Assembly (NCBI RefSeq): GCF_003025615.1
Contig: NZ_PYMJ01000006.1
Span: forward strand, 178,281-242,280
Direction: 5' to 3'
DNA: 64,000 nucleotides
Source of the DNA: Photobacterium frigidiphilum
Lineage (GTDB): Bacteria; Pseudomonadota; Gammaproteobacteria; Enterobacterales; Vibrionaceae
Position numbers and translations under genes: made by a program. A model generated the notes under the pieces. The model was not told the DNA's origin. It saw only the letters and a list, made by a program, of their open reading frames with translations, and searched no databases. Shown one piece after another: positions 27,012 to 35,451 of the stretch; position 1 is the stretch's first letter, and each line of letters starts with the position of its first letter.

Positions 27012-27665
27012 CTACTTCCTGACGGTCAGGCTTCGAAATGCCATATCGGTCAAGTAGTCATTCAGTCGATGTGATGCTGCCACAGCTTCTTCTGTATCAG
27101 TGTGGCTTACTGCTCTTAGTACTGTCGCGTGTAAGGATGAAGCTTCAGTTAGATCAGACGTATCATTTTTGTAGGCAAACCAGAACCGACGTGATAATCC
27201 TTGTAGTGGAGCCATCGCAAGCTGCAGATATTCATTGCTTGCTGCTTTTACTAATAATGTATGGATTTGCTTTAGAAGCCCTGCATATGTGTAATCATCT
27301 TTATTTTTTGCACACTCTTCCAGACTCGACGCCAGTTCGAGCATTTGTTGCTTTTCTTGTACCGTTGCACGAGATGCAGCATAGCTAACACACAGCGCTT
27401 CAATATCTCGGCGGACTTCTAGGATTTTAAGTTGGCTTTCTATAGATATTGCTGGAATTTGAATCCCGCGACGAGGGTGAATTTCTGCCATCCGTTCATA
27501 AGACAATCTCTGCAACGCTTCCCTTACTGGTGTTCTGCCAAGACCTAAGCTTTCAGCGAGTTGTTTTTCGCTGACCATGCTTCCAGGCTCCAGTTCACGA
27601 AAAATAATCATACGTTCTAATTGATTGTATGCAACCTCTGTCTTATTTACCGAACCCATAGTCAT
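27012..27665 (-). CDS. GntR family regulator with FCD domain
   Basis: A 217-residue regulator: N-terminal GntR winged helix (LERMIIFRELEPGSMVSEKQ then LAESLGLGRTPVREALQRLS) and a C-terminal all-helical FCD ligand domain with EVRRDIEALCVSYAA and the metal-type histidines expected of the FadR subfamily (QIHTLLV, SLHATVLRAV, ASHRLNDYL). It diverges from the FAD-oxidoreductase/enolase/BCCT2 operon, whose promoter holds several palindromes, so it is the likely repressor. An ATG two codons in (27659) is an equally good start. Confidence 0.9.
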   Translation of the reverse strand: MTMGSVNKTEVAYNQLERMIIFRELEPGSMVSEKQLAESLGLGRTPVREALQRLSYERMAEIHPRRGIQIPAISIESQLKILEVRRDIEALCVSYAASRATVQEKQQMLELASSLEECAKNKDDYTYAGLLKQIHTLLVKAASNEYLQLAMAPLQGLSRRFWFAYKNDTSDLTEASSLHATVLRAVSHTDTEEAVAASHRLNDYLTDMAFRSLTVRK

Positions 27666-27692
27666 TGTTGTCTTATTCCTTCAGGCAATATT

Positions 27693-27712
27693 TTAGTGAG
27701 CGATCTCACGAT
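27693..27712 (+). promoter_or_regulatory. CRP-like site upstream of the oxidoreductase operon
   Basis: AGTGAGCGATCTCACG holds the exact GTGA-N6-TCAC core of the cAMP receptor protein consensus, about 110 bases before the FAD-oxidoreductase start. It suggests the operon is under carbon catabolite control, as expected for a carbon or nitrogen source pathway. Confidence 0.6.
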
Positions 27713-27746
27713 CAGGACAATTGCCATTGTATCACACAAAGATCAA

Positions 27747-27815
27747 GAATATATTCAAGACACACAGCTGATATATCAGATGACTATCAGTTATCTATTA
27801 GTTGTCTATTAGTGA
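27747..27815 (+). promoter_or_regulatory. Palindromes and phased repeats, probable GntR operator
   Basis: The segment contains the perfect palindromes GAATATATTC (27747-27756) and CTGATATATCAG (27768-27779), then 11-base tandem units (AGTTATCTATT, AGTTGTCTATT, AGTGAGG) up to the ribosome-binding site. Such sites between a GntR gene and its divergent operon are usual operator positions. Confidence 0.5.
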
Positions 27816-27822
27816 GGTAGTA

Positions 27823-29178
27823 ATGAAAGATTGGAAAATTGTTCGCCGCTTTGAGGCTGTTCCGGATTTGCCGGTATTGGCTGAAGTTGATGTCCTGGTG
27901 ATTGGAGGTGGCGCTGCAGGTGTAGCAGCTGCGGAAACTGCGGGACGCATGGGCAAGAACACTTGGCTGATTGAAAAATACGGATTCTGTGGTGGCGCGG
28001 CAGTGGCGGGGCTATCAGGTACCATCTGTGGAATGTATATGGCAAGTGACGACCCTGATACACAGCCCGAGCAGGTTGTTTTTGGTTTTACCGAGCGCTT
28101 TCGTCAGGCACTGGCTGACAAAGGCGGAGTGACTGGGCCTCAGCGCTATGGCAAAACCTATACTGTGACTCATGACCCTTTGATATGGCGTGAAGTTGCG
28201 GATGATTTCCTTGAGCATGCTGGCGTTACCACCTTATTTCATACTGCCGTTACAGGTGTGATTATGGATGGTGATACATTTGAAGGGGTTGTGATTGAAT
28301 CAAACGCTGGTCAGAGCGTGATCCTTACCAAGATGATTGTGGATGCATCTGGTGATGCCGCAGTCATTGCTCGGGCAGGGATGGATCATTATTTTGGCGA
28401 TGATGGTCGTATCCAAAACCCTACCATGTTCTTTCGTATTGCTGGTGTCGATATGGATAAATACCTTGAATACTATGGTGATGACACTATTTGCCCGCCG
28501 AAAGTTACAGAGAATATTCTGTCGGCGAACCAAAAAGGTGAATACGATCTTCCTCGCCATAAAATCTGGATTTTCCCGACGACTCGTCCGGGTGAGCTGA
28601 TGGTTAATGCAACGCGTCTGGCGGGACAGGATGGCCGGATGTTGAACGTTATCGATCCTAAAGATTTCACCGAAGCCGAAGTCTTTGGTCGCCGTCAGGT
28701 TCGTGGTTACGCAAAGTTCCTCAACAATTATGTACCAGGATGCGAGACCTCTTACGTTGTAGATACAGGTATTGAGGTCGGTATTCGTCAAACTCGCTCT
28801 ATCGTGGGAGTTGAAATGCTTAGCAATGACGATGTCGTCAACTGCCGCAAGCGGGGGGACAGTATCTGTCGAACACCTTGGCCAATTGAGTTGCATTCAG
28901 GCGACAAACCGAAGTTGCATTGGTTGATTGATGATTATTATGACGTACCGTTTAACACGTTAGTTCCTGTTGTTGGTGAAAACATCATTGTTGCTGGCAG
29001 GTGCCTCAGTGCTGAACATGAAGCGCTTGCCTCTGCGCGCGTTACTGCACAATGTTTTGAGTACGGGCATGCAGCGGGAATCGCAGCAGTAAAAGCTATC
29101 AATGAAAATACTCGAATTCGCGACATCTCTGTTGATGAGGTTCGCAAGGAAATGATTGCCAATGGCAGCAAACTATAA
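27823..29178 (+). CDS. FAD-dependent oxidoreductase
   Basis: A 451-residue flavoprotein with an N-terminal Rossmann dinucleotide-binding motif (VLVIGGGAAGVAAAETAGRM, residues 25-44), followed by KYGFCGGAAVAGLSGTICG and a second FAD contact near KMIVDASGDAAVIARAG. This is the FAD_oxidored (PF12831) layout, whose members are often annotated only as oxidoreductase. ATG at 27823 follows GAGGTAG. It heads an operon with an enolase-superfamily gene 13 bases later and a BCCT transporter, so it probably oxidises an intermediate of the same pathway. Electron acceptor and substrate unknown. Confidence 0.87.
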   Translation: MKDWKIVRRFEAVPDLPVLAEVDVLVIGGGAAGVAAAETAGRMGKNTWLIEKYGFCGGAAVAGLSGTICGMYMASDDPDTQPEQVVFGFTERFRQALADKGGVTGPQRYGKTYTVTHDPLIWREVADDFLEHAGVTTLFHTAVTGVIMDGDTFEGVVIESNAGQSVILTKMIVDASGDAAVIARAGMDHYFGDDGRIQNPTMFFRIAGVDMDKYLEYYGDDTICPPKVTENILSANQKGEYDLPRHKIWIFPTTRPGELMVNATRLAGQDGRMLNVIDPKDFTEAEVFGRRQVRGYAKFLNNYVPGCETSYVVDTGIEVGIRQTRSIVGVEMLSNDDVVNCRKRGDSICRTPWPIELHSGDKPKLHWLIDDYYDVPFNTLVPVVGENIIVAGRCLSAEHEALASARVTAQCFEYGHAAGIAAVKAINENTRIRDISVDEVRKEMIANGSKL

Positions 29179-29191
29179 CCGAGGAAAGGTA

Positions 29192-30316
29192 ATGAAAGAG
29201 TCCATCATTAAGCGAGTTGAAATATACGCGGTTGCAGATCGTAATGCTGAGAGCCTGCCGTGGGCCGATAACCAAGAACCACTATTGTACACTAACAACA
29301 TTGTTCGTCTGATCACCGAAGATGGTTTAGAAGGTGTTGGTGCGACTATCAGCTACACCGAAAATGATTACGACCGCTGCATCTTAGAGGCGATGCGAAC
29401 CATTGTTCCGGGGCTGATTGGCAAGAATGCTCTGATGACCGAGGAAATCAATACCTGGCTGATGAATCGTTGCTCATGGGGTGGCTTGATAGCTAAATCT
29501 CCAATTGATATTGCTGCCTGGGACATCAAAGGAAAGAAAGCAGGTATGCCGTTGTACATGATGCTTGGTGGTGCACGTAACAAAATGCTTTCTTATGCCT
29601 CTACGCCCATGTTTGATACTGTGGAAGAGTACTTCCCGTTCATTGATGGTTGTATCGACCATGGTTTTAAGGCCATCAAGCTGCATTGCTATTGTGTCTA
29701 TGAAAAAGATCTTAAGTTGGTTAAAGCCATACAGGAACGTTACCAAGATTCTGGAATTGCGCTGATGCTCGATACCGCGACTTTCTACAATCAGCAAGAA
29801 GCGTTGAATATGGCGAAATTGCTGGATGAGTACAATTGGGCATGGTATGAAGCGCCTGTATCTGATTATGACTATGCAAGCTATCAGCGCCTTGTTAAAG
29901 AAACCAATCTGGAAATCTCTAGTCATGGTAATTGCCTTCTGACTCTTCAGGAAGTTGCTTTTGCTCTGGCAAATAACCTATGGTCTGACGTTCGTCAGGA
30001 TGCAACGGTTTGTGGTGGCATTACGCCATTGAACAAGTGTTTTGCGCTTGCCGAAGCTCATGGCAAAAACTTAGAGATACAAAGCTGGGGTTACACCATT
30101 ACTCAGGCGGCCAATTTACATGTAGCATTGGCTCATAATAACTGCCGATTTTTTGAACAGGCTTACCCATACGAGAACTTCGAGCTAGGTTCCAAAAACG
30201 TTATTAGAACAGACAAAGATGGTTATGTTCATGCTCCAGAAAAACCTGGGCTTGGTATTGAGATGGACTGGGATGTTATCCGTGAAAATGCGATAGGCCA
30301 TTATATTTTCGAATAA
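29192..30316 (+). CDS. Enolase-superfamily enzyme 2 with atypical active site
   Basis: A 374-residue enolase-superfamily protein: N-terminal capping domain, then barrel motifs K163-L-H165 (AIKLHCY), D194 (LMLDTATFY), E220 (WYEAPV). At the third metal-ligand position the usual Glu appears as Asn (N247 in ISSHGN), D270 (VRQDATVCGG) is kept, and where the MR-subgroup catalytic His would lie the sequence is EIQSWGYT with no His. It is therefore a divergent member whose chemistry cannot be guessed. GAGGAAAGG precedes the ATG. It sits between the oxidoreductase and BCCT2 in one operon. Confidence 0.83.
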   Translation: MKESIIKRVEIYAVADRNAESLPWADNQEPLLYTNNIVRLITEDGLEGVGATISYTENDYDRCILEAMRTIVPGLIGKNALMTEEINTWLMNRCSWGGLIAKSPIDIAAWDIKGKKAGMPLYMMLGGARNKMLSYASTPMFDTVEEYFPFIDGCIDHGFKAIKLHCYCVYEKDLKLVKAIQERYQDSGIALMLDTATFYNQQEALNMAKLLDEYNWAWYEAPVSDYDYASYQRLVKETNLEISSHGNCLLTLQEVAFALANNLWSDVRQDATVCGGITPLNKCFALAEAHGKNLEIQSWGYTITQAANLHVALAHNNCRFFEQAYPYENFELGSKNVIRTDKDGYVHAPEKPGLGIEMDWDVIRENAIGHYIFE

Positions 30317-30400
30317 TTATAACAATAACTCTAGTTAGCAATGGAAATTACGCTTCCATATATTTCAACTGAAACAATGTGGAAGTGATTTTACTAATAA

Positions 30401-32044
30401 ATGGGACAAGACGTGATGAAAAGTACGACAGGAAGTAGTAACTTTGACAGATTCAGTATCATTACTTCACTAGCTATTGTATCTGTAATATCAATATTCT
30501 TTTTAACTAACCCTGATCAAGCAATCAAGATTGCTGGTAATATATTTACACTGATTGCATATAATTTTGGTACCCCAATTCTTTGGTACGCATTTGGGCT
30601 TGTTATTCTTGCTGCCTTTTTTGTATTTAGTAAATATGGTCACATCCGGATGGGAAATGAGAAACCTGAATTCTCTACATTTTCTTATATTGCTATGATG
30701 GCATTAGCCGGAGTGGGCTCTGGGACAGTTTACTGGGCCTTCCTCGAGTGGTCTTATTATATCAAGACACCACCTTTCGCGATTGAAGCTGGCTCGGTCA
30801 CTGCGGCTGAATGGGCGGTTACCTATAGCCTTCATCACTGGGGGATCATTGCTTGGGCTATCTACGCTATTACAGCAATTCCGGTTATGTATTCTTTCTA
30901 TATCAGAAAAAACCGCTCACTCAAAATTAGTGATGTCGTGATGTCGATGATCAAAAATAAGACGACAGCAAAGATTGTCGGTCGTGTCATTGATGTTATG
31001 TATCCAATTGCATTAATTTTTGGATTGATCATAGTGTTGTCTCTTGGGGTTCCCATTATATCTGCTGCCGTTTCTTTACTTTTTGGCATTTCGGATAGTT
31101 TAACTTTGAAATTATCAATGCTTGTTATTGTGGCTGCGTTATTAATAGCGAGTTCTTTCTTTGGTATAGAGAAAGGGATGCAGAAAATAAGTAATAATGG
31201 TACTTATTTTGTTGTTGCTTTAGCATTATATATTTTGATTTTTGGTCCGACTCAATTCATCCTTGAAAATACAAGTTCGTCCATTGCAATTTGGGCTCAG
31301 AACTTTATTAAAATGAGTTTGTATACTGATGCGATAAATCAGGCCAAGTTCCCCCAGTCTTGGACTGCGTATTTCTGGGCGTACTGGATGATCTTCATCC
31401 CGCTGATGTGTGTCTTTGTTACTAAGGTATCTAAAGGCCGTACTATCCGTGAAGTTATTATCTGTATGATTGGTGGTGGTACTGCTGGTATTGCAGCACT
31501 TTTCTCGATTGTTGGCTCTTTTATGATGAAGACTCAGCTTGACGGGAAAGTTGAAATTGGCAAGATGGTCTCTGAAGGTCAAGCTAGTGAAGCAATTGTT
31601 AAGGCGCTTGATACCTTACCTCTTTCATCTGTAATTCTAGTGGTGTTCATTATTTCAACGTTCTTGTTGTTGGTTACGACGCTTGATGGCTCTGTATTTG
31701 CCGTTGCATGTAATACTCAGAAAGAACTCGATGAAAATAATAATCCGTCTACATACTTAAAAATATTTTGGTGCTTAATTATTGTTGCATTACCGACAAT
31801 CTTCATTACGGTTAATGCCCCCGTACAGTCAATGCAATCAGCAATATTAATTTTTGCATTGCCGATTCTGCTGTTAACTTCTTATATGCTATATAAAACC
31901 GTTGGCTATATGCGTGAAGACTACTCACATCTTACTGTGATGGAAATTCAGGCCATGCATAAACTTGAGCTTGAAGTCGAAGAAGAACAGAAAATGCCAG
32001 AACATGTTGAGGGTGCTTCAGCAGAAAGCTACCAACAGGGATAG
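30401..32044 (+). CDS. BCCT family transporter 2
   Basis: A 547-residue paralogue of the transporter at 24-25.6 kb, with the same family landmarks: TVYWAFLEWSYYI, HHWGIIAWAIYAITAIP and the substrate helix SWTAYFWAYWMIFIP followed by TKVSKGRTIREVI. The helix has Tyr, Phe and Ile at some positions that are Trp or small polar in classic betaine carriers, suggesting a different substrate. A long acidic C-terminal tail (KLELEVEEEQKMPEHVEG) follows. ATG at 30416 is an alternative start. Last gene of the oxidoreductase operon; a strong stem-loop follows at 32077. Confidence 0.9.
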   Translation: MGQDVMKSTTGSSNFDRFSIITSLAIVSVISIFFLTNPDQAIKIAGNIFTLIAYNFGTPILWYAFGLVILAAFFVFSKYGHIRMGNEKPEFSTFSYIAMMALAGVGSGTVYWAFLEWSYYIKTPPFAIEAGSVTAAEWAVTYSLHHWGIIAWAIYAITAIPVMYSFYIRKNRSLKISDVVMSMIKNKTTAKIVGRVIDVMYPIALIFGLIIVLSLGVPIISAAVSLLFGISDSLTLKLSMLVIVAALLIASSFFGIEKGMQKISNNGTYFVVALALYILIFGPTQFILENTSSSIAIWAQNFIKMSLYTDAINQAKFPQSWTAYFWAYWMIFIPLMCVFVTKVSKGRTIREVIICMIGGGTAGIAALFSIVGSFMMKTQLDGKVEIGKMVSEGQASEAIVKALDTLPLSSVILVVFIISTFLLLVTTLDGSVFAVACNTQKELDENNNPSTYLKIFWCLIIVALPTIFITVNAPVQSMQSAILIFALPILLLTSYMLYKTVGYMREDYSHLTVMEIQAMHKLELEVEEEQKMPEHVEGASAESYQQG

Positions 32045-32076
32045 AAAATAATAGGCACAGTGTTAACTGTTCTACT

Positions 32077-32116
32077 AATAATAACAACTCTAGCTCTTCC
32101 TAGGGTTGTTATTATT
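32077..32116 (+). terminator. Stem-loop after BCCT2
   Basis: AATAATAACAAC pairs perfectly with GTTGTTATTATT around a 16-base loop, 35 bases after the BCCT2 stop. The stem is AT-rich, so it may protect or terminate the transcript. Confidence 0.6.
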
Positions 32117-32153
32117 GAAGTGTTATTAAAAAATTTGGCCACCACTGACCAAA

Positions 32154-32213
32154 TGATGGAGGGAATTAACAGACGTTTGATGAGTCAGTAAAACGGATTG
32201 TTATCTACTACTT
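32154..32213 (+). repeat. Diverged direct repeat, right copy
   Basis: Matches 26641-26700 without gaps at 44 of 60 positions. It covers the stop codon of the VOC gene, read in the opposite direction from the LysR stop in the left copy. Confidence 0.55.
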
Positions 32214-32576
32214 GTAAACGCTTATTTCTATCAAATTTTCATCTGGATCCAAAAAGTATACTGACTCAATTTCTCCTACAGCGCCTGATTTGCTTACTGG
32301 ACCTTCTACTATTTTTACATTCTCACTCATTAGGTGAGTAATTACTTCTTTTAAGTTCCACTGTGTAATAAGGCACAAATCACCAGAGCCGACTTGGGCT
32401 CTATTTCTTGGCTCTTGGCCTAGTGTTTGCAGATTGATTTTTTGAGCGCCAAACTTTAGTGCTTTGCGTCCATTGCCGAAGGCTATTTCCTCCATAAGTA
32501 GCACTCGACGGTAGAAACCCAACGTGACTTCAATATCAGAAACGGTTAGAACGATATGATCTATGTGACTTATCAT
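32208..32576 (-). CDS. VOC family protein (glyoxalase/dioxygenase fold)
   Basis: A 122-residue single-domain VOC protein. It opens ISHIDHIVLTVSDIEVTLGF, with the first metal-ligand His at residue 6, continues to GSGDLCLITQWNLKEV and ends with the typical YFLDPDENLIEISVY, whose Glu is the usual last metal ligand. Members include glyoxalase I-like, fosfomycin-resistance-like and epimerase proteins, so the reaction cannot be named. It is transcribed toward BCCT2 and may or may not be part of the catabolic block. Confidence 0.85.
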   Translation of the reverse strand: MISHIDHIVLTVSDIEVTLGFYRRVLLMEEIAFGNGRKALKFGAQKINLQTLGQEPRNRAQVGSGDLCLITQWNLKEVITHLMSENVKIVEGPVSKSGAVGEIESVYFLDPDENLIEISVYK

Positions 32577-32670
32577 CTTACTTCCTTGTGCACTAATGTT
32601 GTCTTAAAATTCTAGTAACAAACTTGATTATTGAAATAGAAAGAAGAGGGCGTAACGTGAAGATAAAACA

Positions 32671-32700
32671 AAAATGCCAATCAACGAATTGATTGGCATT
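32671..32700 (-). terminator. Terminator of the NSS transporter-MetS operon
   Basis: AATGCCAATCA pairs with TGATTGGCATT; the minus strand then has a TTT run. It lies 32 bases after the small MetS-like gene. Confidence 0.85.
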
Positions 32701-32732
32701 TATTTATTTTCTAGCTGTTACGTATGTCTGAA

Positions 32733-32834
32733 TTACTCTTGATTCTTTTTCATCGCAATGGAGATGCAGTATGCTGCGCCGCCCCATGTGATACCAAAAC
32801 CAAACAGCATCATTATAATTGCACCTGTAGTCAT
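32733..32834 (-). CDS. metS: Small subunit of NSS amino-acid transporter (MetS-like)
   Basis: A 33-residue single-helix protein (MTTGAIIMMLFGFGITWGGA ... KKNQE) that standard length cut-offs miss. It starts two bases after the stop of the NSS transporter gene, and its ribosome-binding site GGAGGG lies inside the last codons of that gene, so it is translationally coupled. The sequence and position match the MetS subunit of methionine/alanine importers (MetPS) described in corynebacteria. Gene symbol by family analogy. Confidence 0.85.
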   Translation of the reverse strand: MTTGAIIMMLFGFGITWGGAAYCISIAMKKNQE

Positions 32835-32836
32835 AA

Positions 32837-34318
32837 TTAACCCTCCTGTTGGCTTGGTGATTTAGATGTTACGTTGATGATAACCGCGACAACAAACATT
32901 GCAGCAACCAAACCCCAACCCAGCATCAGTAGGTCAGACATTTCATAACCACCGTAACCTTCGTTGAATGTTTTCCAAAGATTCGTTGCAAGAATTACCG
33001 CAAGCATTATTGGGCTGATGAAGCGGATACAAATTTCGAACCACTTACCAATGCTAAAGTCAGAGATATCATTGGCGTAATCGCGAATATCTGAAATCTT
33101 AAGCAACCAACCGATAACGATAAGTTCAACTAGACAGCTTGCAAGTAGTGCAACGTTGTTAATGAAGTAATCAACTAGGTCAAGTAGCAGTAGACCGCCA
33201 TTCGTTGCAAATGCCATTGATACGGCAAAACCTACACCACAAACAACAGAAGCTGCTTTCTTACGTGACCAGTTCAGCTTGTCAATAACGGCTGACGTTA
33301 CTGCTTCAATGATTGAGATATGTGAACTCAAACCGGCAACAACAAGCGCCAAGAAGAATAGTGGTCCAAGAATATACGGTGCTGGTAGTAGGTTAATAGC
33401 CGCTGGAATAGTAACAAACGCTAAACCTACACCTGCTGTTACAACTTCCGTTATTGGTTTCGCTTGGTCTTGAGCCATATAGCCCAATACTGCGAAAATA
33501 AGCACACCAGAAGTAATAGAGAAACCACAGTTAATCAGTACAGTCATGAATGCGTTGTTATTAATGTCAGATTTCTCTGGCAAGTAACTTGAGTAAGCAA
33601 TCATGATGGCAAAACCGACACTCAACGTGAAGAATATCTGTCCATATGCTGCTGACCAAACCGTAGGGTCTGTGATCTTGCTAAAGTCTGGTTCGAATAG
33701 GTAGTTAACACCGTCTAGTGCGCCAGGTAGGAAAACAACACGTGTAATTAAGCCTATAACCATAAGGAATAGAAGAGGCATCATTATTTTACTTGCGCGT
33801 TCGATACCGCCTTTAATACCGGTAAAGATTGCTGCAAAAGTGATACCCCAAGCTAATACCATTGGTAGAACAATGTGCATTTGCAAATTGCCTAGCTTAC
33901 TTGGTGAATTTTCACCTAGCTGTAGGTATTCACTAAAGAAGAAGGCATTAGTATCGGCCCCCCAACTTTGTGTGAACGAGTACCCTAAATATGAAATTGC
34001 CCAACCGATAATTGCGACATAATAAACAGCAATAACCGCAGCAATAAATACTTGGAACCAACCAAGCCACTCAAGTTTTACACCTAGCTTAGAAAAAGCA
34101 CGAGGTGCAGCACCACGAAGTTTATGACCTAAAGCGAATTCCATAATCATAAATGGAATACCGGCTGAAATCATGGCGAAAAGGTAAGGAATAAAAAATG
34201 CGCCGCCGCCATTCTCGTAAGCCATGTATGGGAATCGCCAAATGTTACCTAGGCCAATGGCTGAACCAACCGCTGCCAAGATAAAACCGGGACGAGAGCC
34301 CCATTGTTCTCGCTTCAT
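32837..34318 (-). CDS. Neurotransmitter:sodium symporter family amino-acid transporter (MetP-like)
   Basis: A 493-residue sodium-coupled transporter with about eleven to twelve membrane helices. The first helix carries the NSS signature AAVGSAIGLGNIWRFPYMAY with the unwound sodium-site segment, and YGQIFFTLSVGFAIMIAYSS holds the second ion-binding helix. Bacterial NSS proteins import neutral amino acids; the partner small subunit suggests methionine or alanine. ATG at 34318 is preferred because the ATG two codons earlier overlaps AAGGAG. Confidence 0.92.
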   Translation of the reverse strand: MKREQWGSRPGFILAAVGSAIGLGNIWRFPYMAYENGGGAFFIPYLFAMISAGIPFMIMEFALGHKLRGAAPRAFSKLGVKLEWLGWFQVFIAAVIAVYYVAIIGWAISYLGYSFTQSWGADTNAFFFSEYLQLGENSPSKLGNLQMHIVLPMVLAWGITFAAIFTGIKGGIERASKIMMPLLFLMVIGLITRVVFLPGALDGVNYLFEPDFSKITDPTVWSAAYGQIFFTLSVGFAIMIAYSSYLPEKSDINNNAFMTVLINCGFSITSGVLIFAVLGYMAQDQAKPITEVVTAGVGLAFVTIPAAINLLPAPYILGPLFFLALVVAGLSSHISIIEAVTSAVIDKLNWSRKKAASVVCGVGFAVSMAFATNGGLLLLDLVDYFINNVALLASCLVELIVIGWLLKISDIRDYANDISDFSIGKWFEICIRFISPIMLAVILATNLWKTFNEGYGGYEMSDLLMLGWGLVAAMFVVAVIINVTSKSPSQQEG

Positions 34319-34706
34319 AAACATCTCCTTATGTACTTAATCACTATGAAACTAAATATTCTTAGAGATTTATTCTCTAAATCAGAATCCTAAGTCGTGA
34401 CATCTGGTTTGATAAGCCACGCTGATGAGTTGAGATTAACCAGAGATAATATGTAAATCAATAGAGTGTGCCTTTGTTAACAACCTGCCATAAAGGTGTT
34501 AACGTTTGGTTTTTTACTCTAATGATTGTTGAATAGGGCGGTTGGCGGGTTGATAATTGAAGTTAATCACTGTCTATCGCTCATTTTGCAGTGTTTTATT
34601 TTATTTTATAATGGTTGTAAAAATGACTGCAAAATAAGCGAAAACTAGCAGGTAGCGGCTGATTTGCAAAATATCAGCCATATTACATAACTTTTAGCCC
34701 TGCCTT
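34319..34706. other. Intergenic region, promoter for the NSS operon
   Basis: No open frame of note. AT-rich DNA with leftward promoter-like hexamers; CGGTTGGCGGGTTGATAATTG around 34540 is the only GC-richer stretch. No stable hairpin was found. Confidence 0.4.
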
Positions 34707-35306
34707 TTAGAAGGTAAAACTAAGTCCTAGATTTGTTTGAAATTGACTTAATAGCTTCGAGTCTACGTGAATTTTACAGGTTTCATCACCCGTTGGCAGG
34801 GTACAGATTGAAGATGTATTGCTATCTACAAAGTTTGCTAACCATCGAGTTTCAAAAACAATTTTTGCATTTTTATGCAATTTGTATTCGGCACCACCAA
34901 ACAGACCAGCAGAGAATAAAAGACTGTTATCAGACCAGTCGGCATCTACGAAAGTACCTCCTAAACTGGCTCCAAAGTAGGTGTCAATTCTAGGGATTAG
35001 TTCGAAACGGAGAGAGCTTTGAAAATGAAGGTATGTAAAAGAGGTATCATTTTTAAAATCTTGTGTCTCTGTGGGTAAGTAGCTAATAAATAAGCCAACT
35101 CTTCCTGGGTCAACATCGGTTTCAACAGATAGTGCAAAATGAAGGTCGTTTTCAGGCTGAATATTTATGCCATTTTCATCCGTTACATCACCAGAAAATG
35201 TATAACCAACAAAAGGTGTGATATGTACAGGGTACTCTGCGGCTACTTGGGAGGAAAAAAATGCGATGATACCTAACACTAAGGTACTAATCGTTGATGG
35301 TTTCAT
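34707..35306 (-). CDS. Outer-membrane beta-barrel protein, unknown
   Basis: A 199-residue protein with a signal peptide (MKPSTISTLVLGIIAFFSSQVAA) and a small-barrel mature part: alternating strands, the loop FGASLGGTFVDADWSDNSLL, and a C-terminal LGLSFTF ending in Phe. It has two cysteines in a C-terminal loop (SSICTLPTGDETCKI). The size fits an eight-stranded OmpA/OmpW-like barrel. Transcribed alone; no function assigned. Confidence 0.75.
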   Translation of the reverse strand: MKPSTISTLVLGIIAFFSSQVAAEYPVHITPFVGYTFSGDVTDENGINIQPENDLHFALSVETDVDPGRVGLFISYLPTETQDFKNDTSFTYLHFQSSLRFELIPRIDTYFGASLGGTFVDADWSDNSLLFSAGLFGGAEYKLHKNAKIVFETRWLANFVDSNTSSICTLPTGDETCKIHVDSKLLSQFQTNLGLSFTF

Positions 35307-35451
35307 ACATTTTCCCTATATCCTTTAGAATTGTGGGTTTAATTGTGACAGCTATCTTAAAAACGTGCTTATAAATTGATAAGGATCTTGAAGTCACCCT
35401 AAACTATAGTTAATAATATGTTAACTAGTTGGTTCGAAAAGGATGTGGGAT

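Noticed and set aside
28300..28896. A 198-codon open frame on the minus strand inside the FAD oxidoreductase gene
   Set aside because: It is fully covered by the well-supported oxidoreductase, has no family features and arises from codon bias.
29474..29926. A 150-codon minus-strand frame inside the second enolase-superfamily gene
   Set aside because: Overlaps a gene with clear active-site motifs; shadow frame.
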